From an uncultured Opitutaceae bacterium (lineage in GTDB: Bacteria > Verrucomicrobiota > Verrucomicrobiia > Opitutales > Opitutaceae), in contig CAIWXW010000087.1 in the NCBI GenBank assembly GCA_903916755.1, positions 62,001-126,000 of the forward strand: DNA of 64,000 nt. Reading direction: 5' to 3'. Both the position numbers and the translations under genes were made by a program. Positions within the stretch are counted from its first letter, which is position 1, and each line of letters opens with the position of its first letter. The notes below the pieces were generated by a model. That model saw only the letters and a program-made list of their open reading frames with translations, had not been told where the DNA came from and did not search any database. Positions 39,014-47,915 of the stretch are shown in pieces.

Positions 39014-40606
39014 TCAGGCCAGATAGTAGCGATTCACTACCGCCCAGAGGCAGACGCCGGCTCCCACCCCCGCGGCCAGCGTCGCCGCGATGCCGAGGCC
39101 CCGACGGCCCTTGAGCTGAGGCAATTGGGGAAACGCCAGCACCAGGAGGGGCATCAATGGCAGAAAATAACGGCCTTCAATGCCCTCGATGAGCGCATGG
39201 GAACGCGGGGGATTCCAGGCGGCATATTGCGCGACAAAGATCAGGAGGATACCGGCCAACGCACTGCCGAGAAAGAGGAGACGCTGCTTGCCAGAAATTA
39301 CCTTCGCCTCACCGGATTCCACCGCCACGCAGCCCAGGAGGGCGCAGCCAAAGAAAGAGTAAAACCAGGCTGGGAGCGCCGTGTCGCCCCAGCCCAGCAC
39401 CCCGACCATCCAGCGATAATAAAAATCCCACTGGGCGCCGATCGTCCTGAACATCAGCCCGAGGAAGGCTCCGGGAGCATGTTGGATATAGGCAAACTGG
39501 GCCACCGGATCGAGCGGGACATCGGTCCGGAATGGGACATAGATCGCCACGATGGCCCGGCTCCAGAGCAAGCCGGGGATCACGCACAGCACCAACCCGC
39601 CCAGGAGGAACCGCAGTTTCGCGGAGACGGAATCTAAGCGGGGCCAGACGAAAATCAGGACCAGCAGGGCCAAGGGGCAATAGACGAACTTGGAGATGGA
39701 AAAAAGGCCAGCGAGGAGCACGAGCGCCCATTTTTCGCCAGTCCGGAGGGCCCGGTCCGGTTCGGCCATCAAACGCAGCAACAGCGCCAAGAGCAGGAAG
39801 GCCGCGCCGACCAGGACCCCATCTGGGGCGACCGAACCCGTGAGATACAGGCTCATCGGGGACAAAAGGATCATGAGCATGGACCAGCGGTAGACGGGGC
39901 AGCAGCGCAGCGCCGCATAACCGAGAGCCAGGGAGGCGCCGAAGGCGAACAGGCGGGCCAGATAGAGCAACGGGAGGGGGCCCAGCCCGAGGGCGCGGCC
40001 GAGCGCGAGCGCGAGCGTCTGGGGCAGATAGCTCGTGGGCGGCGCCACCACCGTATTGGCAAAGGGAAAGAAGCCGCGACGGGGCCCCGCCCACCAGTTC
40101 ACGAGGAGGTGATCCGTTTTCGCGCGGTAGAACGCCCAAGTCATCTTGTTCTCCGCGTGGAAGGCGATGTTCCCCGTGTCGGACGTCGTGACGATTACGG
40201 CCGGCAACTGGCCGCCGGCCCGGGCCCCATCCCTTTCTCCGAGCAGGGTCCCCTCGCTCAACTGGAAGGCTCGAAAGAAATGGGATCCTTCGTCGGGCGC
40301 CTGCGCCGGCGGATTAGCCGCCAAGATGAGCAGCCCGAACGAGAGGCCCAGCCCTAGGTAGACCCGGGAAGGCTGGAGCGCAGAGGCCCAAAGCGCAGCC
40401 AGGCGCCGGCGGACCGAGCGAATGGGATCGCCACGGATTGCGGAAGAAAGAGACAGGTGTCCACCGTGGCTCTTTTCCCCCTTCGTCGAAAGCCAATTCC
40501 CGAGACCCTGCGCAAATTTGGTAGCCAAAGCACGGAGTTTTGGCTTTCTCTGGATTCCCGACTCCAACCCCACCCGCTCTCCCGCATGTCCTACTCCGAA
40601 CAACAC
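39014..40606 (-). CDS. DUF2142-like polytopic membrane protein (start uncertain, likely downstream of 40606)
   Basis: LAANPPAQAPDEGSHFFRAFQLSEGTLLGE; VPFRTDVPLDPVAQ; IEGIEGRYFLPLMPLLVL; overlap with divergent gmhA start suggests a later start. Confidence 0.82.
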   Translation of the reverse strand: MLFGVGHAGERVGLESGIQRKPKLRALATKFAQGLGNWLSTKGEKSHGGHLSLSSAIRGDPIRSVRRRLAALWASALQPSRVYLGLGLSFGLLILAANPPAQAPDEGSHFFRAFQLSEGTLLGERDGARAGGQLPAVIVTTSDTGNIAFHAENKMTWAFYRAKTDHLLVNWWAGPRRGFFPFANTVVAPPTSYLPQTLALALGRALGLGPLPLLYLARLFAFGASLALGYAALRCCPVYRWSMLMILLSPMSLYLTGSVAPDGVLVGAAFLLLALLLRLMAEPDRALRTGEKWALVLLAGLFSISKFVYCPLALLVLIFVWPRLDSVSAKLRFLLGGLVLCVIPGLLWSRAIVAIYVPFRTDVPLDPVAQFAYIQHAPGAFLGLMFRTIGAQWDFYYRWMVGVLGWGDTALPAWFYSFFGCALLGCVAVESGEAKVISGKQRLLFLGSALAGILLIFVAQYAAWNPPRSHALIEGIEGRYFLPLMPLLVLAFPQLPQLKGRRGLGIAATLAAGVGAGVCLWAVVNRYYLA

Positions 40607-41191
40607 CTGAAAGAGACCGCCGAAATCACGTCCAAGATCAACCCCGCCGATTGCGAAAAATGCGTGGCTGAGCTCAAGGGCGTGCGCGACCGCGGCGGCC
40701 GGCTATTCATCCTCGGCGTGGGCGGCAGCGCGGCCAACGCCTCGCACGCGGTGAACGATTTCCGCAAGATCGCCGGCATCGAGGTCTACGCGCCGACGGA
40801 CAATGTCTCCGAACTGACCGCCCGGACCAACGACGACGGCTGGGCCAGCATCTTTGTCGGCTACCTGCGCGGCAGCCGGCTGAACGCCAAGGACTGCCTC
40901 TTCATCCTCTCGGTCGGTGGAGGCAATCTCGAGAAGAACGTCTCCCCCAATCTCGTCTCGGCCATCCAGCTCGCGAAGGAAGTCGGCGCCCGCGTAATCG
41001 GCATCGTCGGCAAGGACGGCGGCTACACGGCCAAAGAGGCTGATGCCTGCGTCATCGTCCCGACCGTCAACCCGAACAACGTCACGCCCCACAGCGAGGC
41101 CTTCCAGGCAGTCATCTGGCATCTGTTTGTCTCCCATCCGGATTTGAAGATCAACCAGACCAAGTGGGAATCAGTGGCCGCGAAGCCCTGA
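40586..41191 (+). CDS. gmhA: SIS-domain protein, sedoheptulose-7-phosphate isomerase-like
   Basis: LFILGVGGSAANASHAVNDFRK; SVGGGNLEKNVSPNLVSAI; heptose-gene neighbourhood. Confidence 0.8.
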   Translation: MSYSEQHLKETAEITSKINPADCEKCVAELKGVRDRGGRLFILGVGGSAANASHAVNDFRKIAGIEVYAPTDNVSELTARTNDDGWASIFVGYLRGSRLNAKDCLFILSVGGGNLEKNVSPNLVSAIQLAKEVGARVIGIVGKDGGYTAKEADACVIVPTVNPNNVTPHSEAFQAVIWHLFVSHPDLKINQTKWESVAAKP

Positions 41192-41748
41192 TGCCGGACG
41201 GACGGCACGCCGGCCGGCCGGCCGTTTTTCTCGACCGGGACGGGACCCTCAACGTGCAGGTCGTACGGGAGGGCAAACCCTACCCTCCCGCCTCGCTCGC
41301 CGAATTTGAGCTTTTTCCGGATGCTCCGGCGGCTTGCCGGGCGCTCAAAGCGGCGGGCTATGTCCTCGTCGTGGCCACCAACCAGCCCGACGTCGGCCGG
41401 GGTGATCAGCCGCAGGCCGAGGTGGAGGCGATGAACGACCGCCTTTGCCAGTTGCTCCCCGAGATCGAACGGGTCGAGGTCTGCTACGACCCCGGACGGG
41501 GTGAAACGTCGCGCCGGCGCAAGCCGGAGCCAGGGATGCTGCTGGATGCCGCGGCCGCCCTGGACCTGGACCTCGCCCGCTCGTGGATGGTGGGCGACCG
41601 GTGGCGGGATATCGACTGCGGACAGCGGGCGGGCGTCCGCACCGTCTTCATCGATTTTAGCTACGCGGAGGACCTGCGCAGCCCACCCGATTTCACCGTC
41701 AAAACGCTCGCCGCCGCCGCCGAGGTAATCCTTGCAAACCGCTCTTAG
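41191..41748 (+). CDS. gmhB: HAD hydrolase, D-glycero-D-manno-heptose-1,7-bisphosphate phosphatase-like
   Basis: AVFLDRDGTLNV; VVATNQPDVGRG; RRKPEPGMLLDAA; MVGDRWRDIDCGQRAG. Confidence 0.88.
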   Translation: MPDGRHAGRPAVFLDRDGTLNVQVVREGKPYPPASLAEFELFPDAPAACRALKAAGYVLVVATNQPDVGRGDQPQAEVEAMNDRLCQLLPEIERVEVCYDPGRGETSRRRKPEPGMLLDAAAALDLDLARSWMVGDRWRDIDCGQRAGVRTVFIDFSYAEDLRSPPDFTVKTLAAAAEVILANRS

Positions 41749-41767
41749 CCGGGCATCAGTTTTCCCA

Positions 41768-42484
41768 ATGAAACTTACCGACCTCACCATCCAGCTGTAC
41801 GCCGACGGGGCCGACAAGGCCGGCATTCTCGACCTCTACGCCAAGCCGTACATCAAGGGATTGACGACCAACCCCACCCTGATGAACAAGGTCGGGATCA
41901 AGGACTACGAGGCCTTCGCGAAGGACATCCTCCAGACGGTGACGGCCAAGCCGATCTCGCTCGAGGTCTTCACCGACGATTTTCCGGACATGAAGCGCCA
42001 GGCCCTCAAGATTTCGGCGCTGGGCAAGAACGTCTACACCAAGATCCCGATCACCAACTCCCGCGGCGAGTCGTCGCTGCCCCTGATCAAGGAATTGGCC
42101 CAGCAGGGCGTGAAGCTGAACATCACCGCCATCCTGACCCTGGCCCAGGTCGCGGGCGTCGCCGAGGTGCTCAATCCCGCCGTGCCCTCCGTCGTTTCCA
42201 TCTTTGCCGGGCGCATTGCCGACACGGGTGTCGATCCGATGCCGATCATGCAGGCTGCGGGCGCCCTGCTGGCGGCCCATCCGAAGGCCGAACTCCTCTG
42301 GGCCAGCACCCGCGAGGTGCTCAATATCTTCCAGGCCCAGGCCGCCGGCTGCGCCATCATCACCGTTCCCCACGATATTCTGGGCAAGGCCGCCAAGATG
42401 ATCGGAATGGATCTGACGGAGCTTTCGCTGGATACCGTCAAACTATTCGCAAAGGACGCTGCGGCAGCGGGTTTTAAACTCTAA
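41768..42484 (+). CDS. Transaldolase family protein
   Basis: GLTTNPTLM; KIPITNSRGE; LNITAILTLAQ; SIFAGRIADTGVDP; WASTREVLN. Confidence 0.9.
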   Translation: MKLTDLTIQLYADGADKAGILDLYAKPYIKGLTTNPTLMNKVGIKDYEAFAKDILQTVTAKPISLEVFTDDFPDMKRQALKISALGKNVYTKIPITNSRGESSLPLIKELAQQGVKLNITAILTLAQVAGVAEVLNPAVPSVVSIFAGRIADTGVDPMPIMQAAGALLAAHPKAELLWASTREVLNIFQAQAAGCAIITVPHDILGKAAKMIGMDLTELSLDTVKLFAKDAAAAGFKL

Positions 42485-42524
42485 CCTCCGGGCGGACCCG
42501 CCGAAATTCCGCATTTACCTTCCA

Positions 42525-42562
42525 GGCAGACTCTCGCAGCGTCGAGCGTCTGCCTTTTTATT
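42525..42562 (+). terminator. Rho-independent terminator
   Basis: GGCAGAC-t-CTCG-cagcgt-CGAG-c-GTCTGCC hairpin followed by TTTTTATT, immediately before ATG 42563. Confidence 0.85.
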
Positions 42563-43987
42563 ATGTCTTCGTGGATCCGCCCTTCGTCCTGCGCACTCGC
42601 TGCGCTGCTAATTCTTGCCCCGCTCCGGGCCGAAAACGTCGACGGATCCCCGCCAGAAGTGGGCAATGCCGAGGCCGCCCGCCTCTACCAGGACGCTGAT
42701 GCTTATGTGACCAAGGTGACGGAGGGAACATACTCCTACCTCTACATGCAGTTCTTCTGGAAGCGGGCCGAATCGTTCGTGGAGCGCGCGCAGCGGGTCT
42801 ATCCAGATTCCCCCACCGGCCGGGCGCTGCGGTCCGGCCAGCTCAAGGTCGGGCCCTATAGCCTCGATTATTTCAAGGGCCGGGTGCTGCCGAAACTGGA
42901 AGAAAAGCGCACCTACACGGTCGACGCAGTCAGCTGCGCGATCTTCCTGTACAACCGCGACCCGCAACGCTGGGACGACGGGCGCCGGGCCGCCCTTGAG
43001 GGCATCCTGGAAGTGCTGGCGCGCCAGCAACGCTGGGGTGAGGCGCTGGCGTTTCCCGTCGGCGCGCATCGTGATGTCCTGCTCCACAGCATTTTTCAGG
43101 TGGCCGCCCGCTACGATGAACAAAAGGAAATCACCCTGCTGCTGAACCAAACCAAAAAAACCGAACAGGCAGCAGCTGGCTTCGCGCCCGTCCAGGGCGA
43201 GGCCATGGCCCTGCTGGGCAAGCCCCGCAGCGAGATCGTGCGGTTCCTGCGCGCCCATCCCGAGGACGAGGTGAAACTGGCGGTCCTCCACGGCATGATA
43301 GAGCGCGAGGTGCGCATCCGCCGCTCGGCTGCGCTCAAGGTGGCGATTCAGAACACGATCGCCACCACGCACTATGACCTTCGCAACCTCAAGGTCCGTG
43401 ACGACGTCGAGGCCGTCTCGCGCCAGTTCTTTCCCGACGGGGACGCTCGGGCCCATGACCTAATTCTCTCCTACCGTGCCGCCCTCGGCACCCCGCCAAC
43501 CGCGGATGCCCCGCTGGAAGTCCATCTCGCTTACCTCGAATATCTTGCCGCGTTCGAGCACTTCGACGAGGTCGAAAACTATGCGACAGTGCTCGATGAA
43601 CGCCTGAGTCCGGCGGTCAATCTCAAGGCGATCGAGTTGCTGGCGGCCGGGGACCGCGTGCCAGAGGCCGAGCGGCGCCGCGGCCTCTATGCCAACGGCG
43701 ACCAGGCGCGCAGTGACGCGGCCGTTTTCGCCCAGTTTAGCGGGCAGATCGAATCGAATGTCCATGTGCTGACGGTGCATGAGAAGACGTTCGCCGAACT
43801 CCCGATCAAGGATCCCTGCATCCTGGCCCAGGCCATCACCGAAGAGGCCCTTGAGCCGAACCAGTCCATCCGCGGCGCCACGCCTTGGGACGCAGTCGTA
43901 TTCAAGTTTGACCCCGGCTTCGATCACCTCGCGGCGCCCAAGTCCAAGGCGGTCGGCGCCGCCGCCAGTGCCACCAATCCCTATTGA
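42563..43987 (+). CDS. Hypothetical secreted/periplasmic protein
   Basis: 474 aa, signal-peptide-like MSSWIRPSSCALAALLILAPLRAENV. Confidence 0.7.
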   Translation: MSSWIRPSSCALAALLILAPLRAENVDGSPPEVGNAEAARLYQDADAYVTKVTEGTYSYLYMQFFWKRAESFVERAQRVYPDSPTGRALRSGQLKVGPYSLDYFKGRVLPKLEEKRTYTVDAVSCAIFLYNRDPQRWDDGRRAALEGILEVLARQQRWGEALAFPVGAHRDVLLHSIFQVAARYDEQKEITLLLNQTKKTEQAAAGFAPVQGEAMALLGKPRSEIVRFLRAHPEDEVKLAVLHGMIEREVRIRRSAALKVAIQNTIATTHYDLRNLKVRDDVEAVSRQFFPDGDARAHDLILSYRAALGTPPTADAPLEVHLAYLEYLAAFEHFDEVENYATVLDERLSPAVNLKAIELLAAGDRVPEAERRRGLYANGDQARSDAAVFAQFSGQIESNVHVLTVHEKTFAELPIKDPCILAQAITEEALEPNQSIRGATPWDAVVFKFDPGFDHLAAPKSKAVGAAASATNPY

Positions 43988-44014
43988 GGGACCCGGGGCC
44001 GTCCCCTTGTTTCG

Positions 44015-47000
44015 GTGAACATCCTCTTCGTCAACTATGGCGATTTCACCACCAATAGCCTGAACCATATTGGGGGCTTTGCCCGCGAGCTTGGCGCCGC
44101 GGGCCACGCCTGCGCCGTGGCGGTTCCAGCCAACCGCGAGACGATTCGGGTCGTGGCGGACCCGGCCTTCATCCCGGTGACCTATGCCGAGGCGCTGGCG
44201 CGGCCAACCCTGTTTCCCGACGGCCGTCCCGCCGACCTGATTCACGCCTGGACGCCGCGGGAGGGCGTGCGAAAGTTCGTTCTGGCCTACCAGCGGCAGG
44301 CTCGTGCCCGGCTGATATTTCACCTCGAGGACAACGAGGACTTCCTTCTCGCGTCCTGGCTGGGGCGCCCGCTGGAGGATGTCCGCCAACTGACCGAGGC
44401 CGAGCTCGCTGAGCGGACCGTGGACGCGCTTTCGCATCCCCGCCGCTATCGGCAGCTCCTCCGGGCCGCCGACGGCGTAACGGTGATTGTCGACACGCTC
44501 CGGGCGTTTGTGCCCGCCGGCGTGCCCTCGGCCCTCCTCGAGCCGGGCATTGATTTCAGCCAAGCCCCGCCGACACCCGACCCGGGATGGCGCCGGGAGC
44601 TCGGGCTGCGCGATGACGAACGGGTGATCGCGTTCACGGGGAGCAACACTTTCGTCAACGAGCCCGAGATGCGGGAGCTTTATCTCGCGGTGGAACTGCT
44701 GAACCGCCGGGGGATCCCCACCCGCCTTGTGCGGACCGGATTCAACTCGCCCGCGTTCGAGGCCTCCCTGCCCGCTGCCGTCAAAGCCTGTGTCCTTGAC
44801 CTCGGCTTTATCGAGAAACCCCGGCTCCGCCGCCTGCTGGCCCTGGCCGATGTCCTCGTCCAGCCGGGTCACACCGGGCCATTCAACGATTACCGGCTGC
44901 CTTCCAAGCTGCCGGAGTTCCTCGCCGCGGGCCGGCCGGTGGTCCTTCCTCCTGCCAACCTCGGTCGTGAGCTCCGGGACGGCGTCGATGCGGTCATCCT
45001 CCACCGCGGCGATCCCGAGGACATCGCCGACGCCTGCGCGAGGATATTAGGTGATCCCACCCTGGCCCGGGAATTGGGCCGGAATGCCGCCCAATTTGCC
45101 CGGCGGCGCTTCGACCTCGCGGCCAACACCCGGGGCTTGGCCGCCTTTTACGACGATATCTGCGCCCTCCCGACAGCCCGTGGCTCGACGGCTTCGCTGG
45201 CCGACTCGAGGACGGAGATTTCCCTGTCGGTCGAGGCTCTGGTGGAGAAGATCCGCGAGCCGGCCGACAAGGCCCTGGCCGCTGATTTGATTGCGCTGGT
45301 TGCCGGCCTGGAAACCGGGACCGCGACCGCCGGAGAGACCCGGCGCCTGGAAAAGGAGCGGGACGAATGGCGGCTGAAGCACGATCTGACCCGGCAGCAT
45401 GGCTCCAATCTCGAGGAACGGCTGAAGCTGACCGAGCGGCACGGCAAGACCCTCGTCCGTGAGCTCACCGAGAGCCGGACCGGCCTGCGCCGCCTTGAGG
45501 GACAAATGGCTCTCAACGAGAAACTGCTCGCCGCCACCCGGCTCCAGGCCATCCAGCTGAGCGATCAGCTCGACGCCGCCAAACGTGCCCTGGCTGAAAC
45601 GGGGGAGCGACTGCGCCAACGCGACGCCAAGGTCCGGACCATGCAGGAAGCCTTTTCCTGGCGGGCAACCGCGCCCCTCCGCCTTCTGCGCCGCAAGCTG
45701 ATCGACCCCTGGCGCCGGCCGGCCGCCCCGGCGCCCAGCCCCGTGCCGCCCCCGTCGGCCCCTCTCCCGGTCGGAAAGACCGCCGCAGCCGCTCCGCCGC
45801 CGGTCGAGATCTGGCACAGCGTGGACAATCCGCAGAGCTGGAGCCTGCCACCCCGGCGCACCCTCCTGCGCGGCTGGGCGTTTGCCACCGACGGGAGCAA
45901 GCTGACCGGGATCCGTGCGGTCCTGGCCAACCGCATCGTGAACGGCTCCTACGGCTTCAAGCGGCTCGACGTCCTCGCCTCAACCCGGGGTAAGGCCCAG
46001 GCCGAATACTCCGGCTGGAAGATCGAGGTCGATCTGGTCGAGACTGACACCTTCCTCAACATCGAGGCGGCCGATGAAGGTGGCACCTGGCACCATTTCT
46101 TCCACACCGCCCTCCAGGTCGGCGAAGGGCTCGGCCCCCTGGACTTCACGTCCTATGAGAAGTGGCTCGAGGTCTACGACCGTGCCACGCCCGAGGCGCT
46201 GCGCGAGCAGGCCGACCGCGCCGGCATCCTGGTCCGGCAGCCGGTCATCTCGGTCATCATGCCGACCTACAACACCCCGGAACGGTGGCTCCGGCGGGCG
46301 ATCGCCTCACTGCAGGAGCAGTCCTATCCGCGCTGGGAGCTCTGCATCGCCGACGACGGGTCGACCGCCGCGCACGTGCGTCCGATCCTGGAGGAGGCGC
46401 GGCGGGCCGACGTCCGGATCAAGGTCGATTTCCGAGAAAAGAACGGCCACATCTCCGCCGCCTCCAATTCCGCACTGGCCCTCGCCACGGGCGAGTTTGT
46501 CGCCCTGCTCGATCACGACGACGAGCTGGCCCCTAATGCCCTCTTCGAGGTGGTCGCTGCCATCAATCTGCGGCCCGAGGTCGACTACTTCTATTCCGAC
46601 GAGGACAAGATCGACGAGAACGGACGGCGGCATGAACCTTACTTCAAGCCAGACTGGCTCCCGGACCTGTTTCTCGGCCAGAACTACACCTCCCATTTCT
46701 CGGTCTTCCAGGCCGCGCGCATGCGCATGATCGGCGGTTTCCGCGTCGGCTACGAGGGCAGCCAGGATTGGGACCTGACGCTCCGCTTCACCGAGGGGCT
46801 CGCTTCGGACCGGATCCTCCACATTCCAAAGATCCTTTACCACTGGCGGGCGATTCCCGGCTCAACCGCGCTGCAGCTCTCAGAGAAGAACTACCCGGTC
46901 GAAGCCGCCCGCCGCGCGCTGGTCGATCACCTGGCACGCACGGGTGAAAAGGCGGAATTGCTGCCGGTGCCGGGCGATCACTGGCGGGTGCGCTATCTCC

Positions 47001-47908
47001 TCCCCGAGGCTCCGCCGCTCGTCTCGCTGATCATTCCGACCCGCAACGGATTCGAGCTGGTCCGCCGTTGCATCGATAGCCTGCTGGAGAAGACCACCTA
47101 TCCGAACTTCGAGATCCTCCTGGTCGACAATGGCTCGGACGATCCGGCGTCGCTGGCCTATTTTGCGACGTTGGCCGATGGCAGTCATCCGCGCCTCACG
47201 CCGCAGCACACCGCCCGCGTGCTGCGGTACGATGCGCCCTTCAACTACTCGGCGCTCAACAATTTCGCGGTCAAGCAGGCCGGTGGCACCCTGATCGGGC
47301 TCCTCAACAACGACCTCGAGGTCATCACCCCGGACTGGCTCGAGGAGATGGCGGCTCAGGCCCTGCGGCCGGCCATCGGCTGCGTCGGGGCGATGCTCTA
47401 TTATCCCAACGACACGATCCAACACGCCGGCACGGTCCTGGGCCTCGGAGGGGTGGCCGGCCACGCGTTCCGCGACTTTGCGCGTGGCAGCGAGGGGAAA
47501 TTCAACCGGGCGCGCCTGGTGCAGAACTACACGGCGGTGACGGCGGCCTGCCTCATCGTGCGGAAAGCCGTTTACGAGCAGGTCGGAGGCCTGGACGAAG
47601 GGACGCTTGCCGTGGCGTTCAACGACGTCGATTTCTGCCTCAAGGTCCGCGCCGCCGGCTATCGCAATCTCTGGACCCCCTTCGCGGAGTTTTACCACCA
47701 CGAGTCCGCGAGCCGCGGGGCCGACGATACTCCAGAAAAGGAAAGCCGCTTCCGCCACGAGGTGGAGACCATGCTCCGCCGCTGGGGCGAGGCGCTCCAG
47801 CGTGACCCCGCGTACAATCCCAACCTGACCCTCGAGCTGAACGACTTCTCGCTGGCCTCGCCCCCCCAGCCCTGGTCGCCCCTGCTCACCGAGCCGGTTC
47901 CGGCCTAG
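44015..47908 (+). CDS. Multidomain glycosyltransferase: N-terminal GT4-like domain, coiled-coil-like linker, two GT2 domains
   Basis: 1297 aa; MNILFVNYGDFTTNSLNHIGGFARELGAAGHACAVA; GT2 motifs ISVIMPTYNTPERWLRRAIASL...DDGST...DHDDEL and VSLIIPTRNGFELVRRCIDSLL...DNGSDD...LNNDLEV. Confidence 0.88.
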   Translation: MNILFVNYGDFTTNSLNHIGGFARELGAAGHACAVAVPANRETIRVVADPAFIPVTYAEALARPTLFPDGRPADLIHAWTPREGVRKFVLAYQRQARARLIFHLEDNEDFLLASWLGRPLEDVRQLTEAELAERTVDALSHPRRYRQLLRAADGVTVIVDTLRAFVPAGVPSALLEPGIDFSQAPPTPDPGWRRELGLRDDERVIAFTGSNTFVNEPEMRELYLAVELLNRRGIPTRLVRTGFNSPAFEASLPAAVKACVLDLGFIEKPRLRRLLALADVLVQPGHTGPFNDYRLPSKLPEFLAAGRPVVLPPANLGRELRDGVDAVILHRGDPEDIADACARILGDPTLARELGRNAAQFARRRFDLAANTRGLAAFYDDICALPTARGSTASLADSRTEISLSVEALVEKIREPADKALAADLIALVAGLETGTATAGETRRLEKERDEWRLKHDLTRQHGSNLEERLKLTERHGKTLVRELTESRTGLRRLEGQMALNEKLLAATRLQAIQLSDQLDAAKRALAETGERLRQRDAKVRTMQEAFSWRATAPLRLLRRKLIDPWRRPAAPAPSPVPPPSAPLPVGKTAAAAPPPVEIWHSVDNPQSWSLPPRRTLLRGWAFATDGSKLTGIRAVLANRIVNGSYGFKRLDVLASTRGKAQAEYSGWKIEVDLVETDTFLNIEAADEGGTWHHFFHTALQVGEGLGPLDFTSYEKWLEVYDRATPEALREQADRAGILVRQPVISVIMPTYNTPERWLRRAIASLQEQSYPRWELCIADDGSTAAHVRPILEEARRADVRIKVDFREKNGHISAASNSALALATGEFVALLDHDDELAPNALFEVVAAINLRPEVDYFYSDEDKIDENGRRHEPYFKPDWLPDLFLGQNYTSHFSVFQAARMRMIGGFRVGYEGSQDWDLTLRFTEGLASDRILHIPKILYHWRAIPGSTALQLSEKNYPVEAARRALVDHLARTGEKAELLPVPGDHWRVRYLLPEAPPLVSLIIPTRNGFELVRRCIDSLLEKTTYPNFEILLVDNGSDDPASLAYFATLADGSHPRLTPQHTARVLRYDAPFNYSALNNFAVKQAGGTLIGLLNNDLEVITPDWLEEMAAQALRPAIGCVGAMLYYPNDTIQHAGTVLGLGGVAGHAFRDFARGSEGKFNRARLVQNYTAVTAACLIVRKAVYEQVGGLDEGTLAVAFNDVDFCLKVRAAGYRNLWTPFAEFYHHESASRGADDTPEKESRFRHEVETMLRRWGEALQRDPAYNPNLTLELNDFSLASPPQPWSPLLTEPVPA

Positions 47909-47915
47909 GATCGCT

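Noticed and set aside
43460-45004. 514-aa minus-strand ORF
   Set aside because: Antisense to the secreted protein and the GT4 domain; GC-bias artefact.
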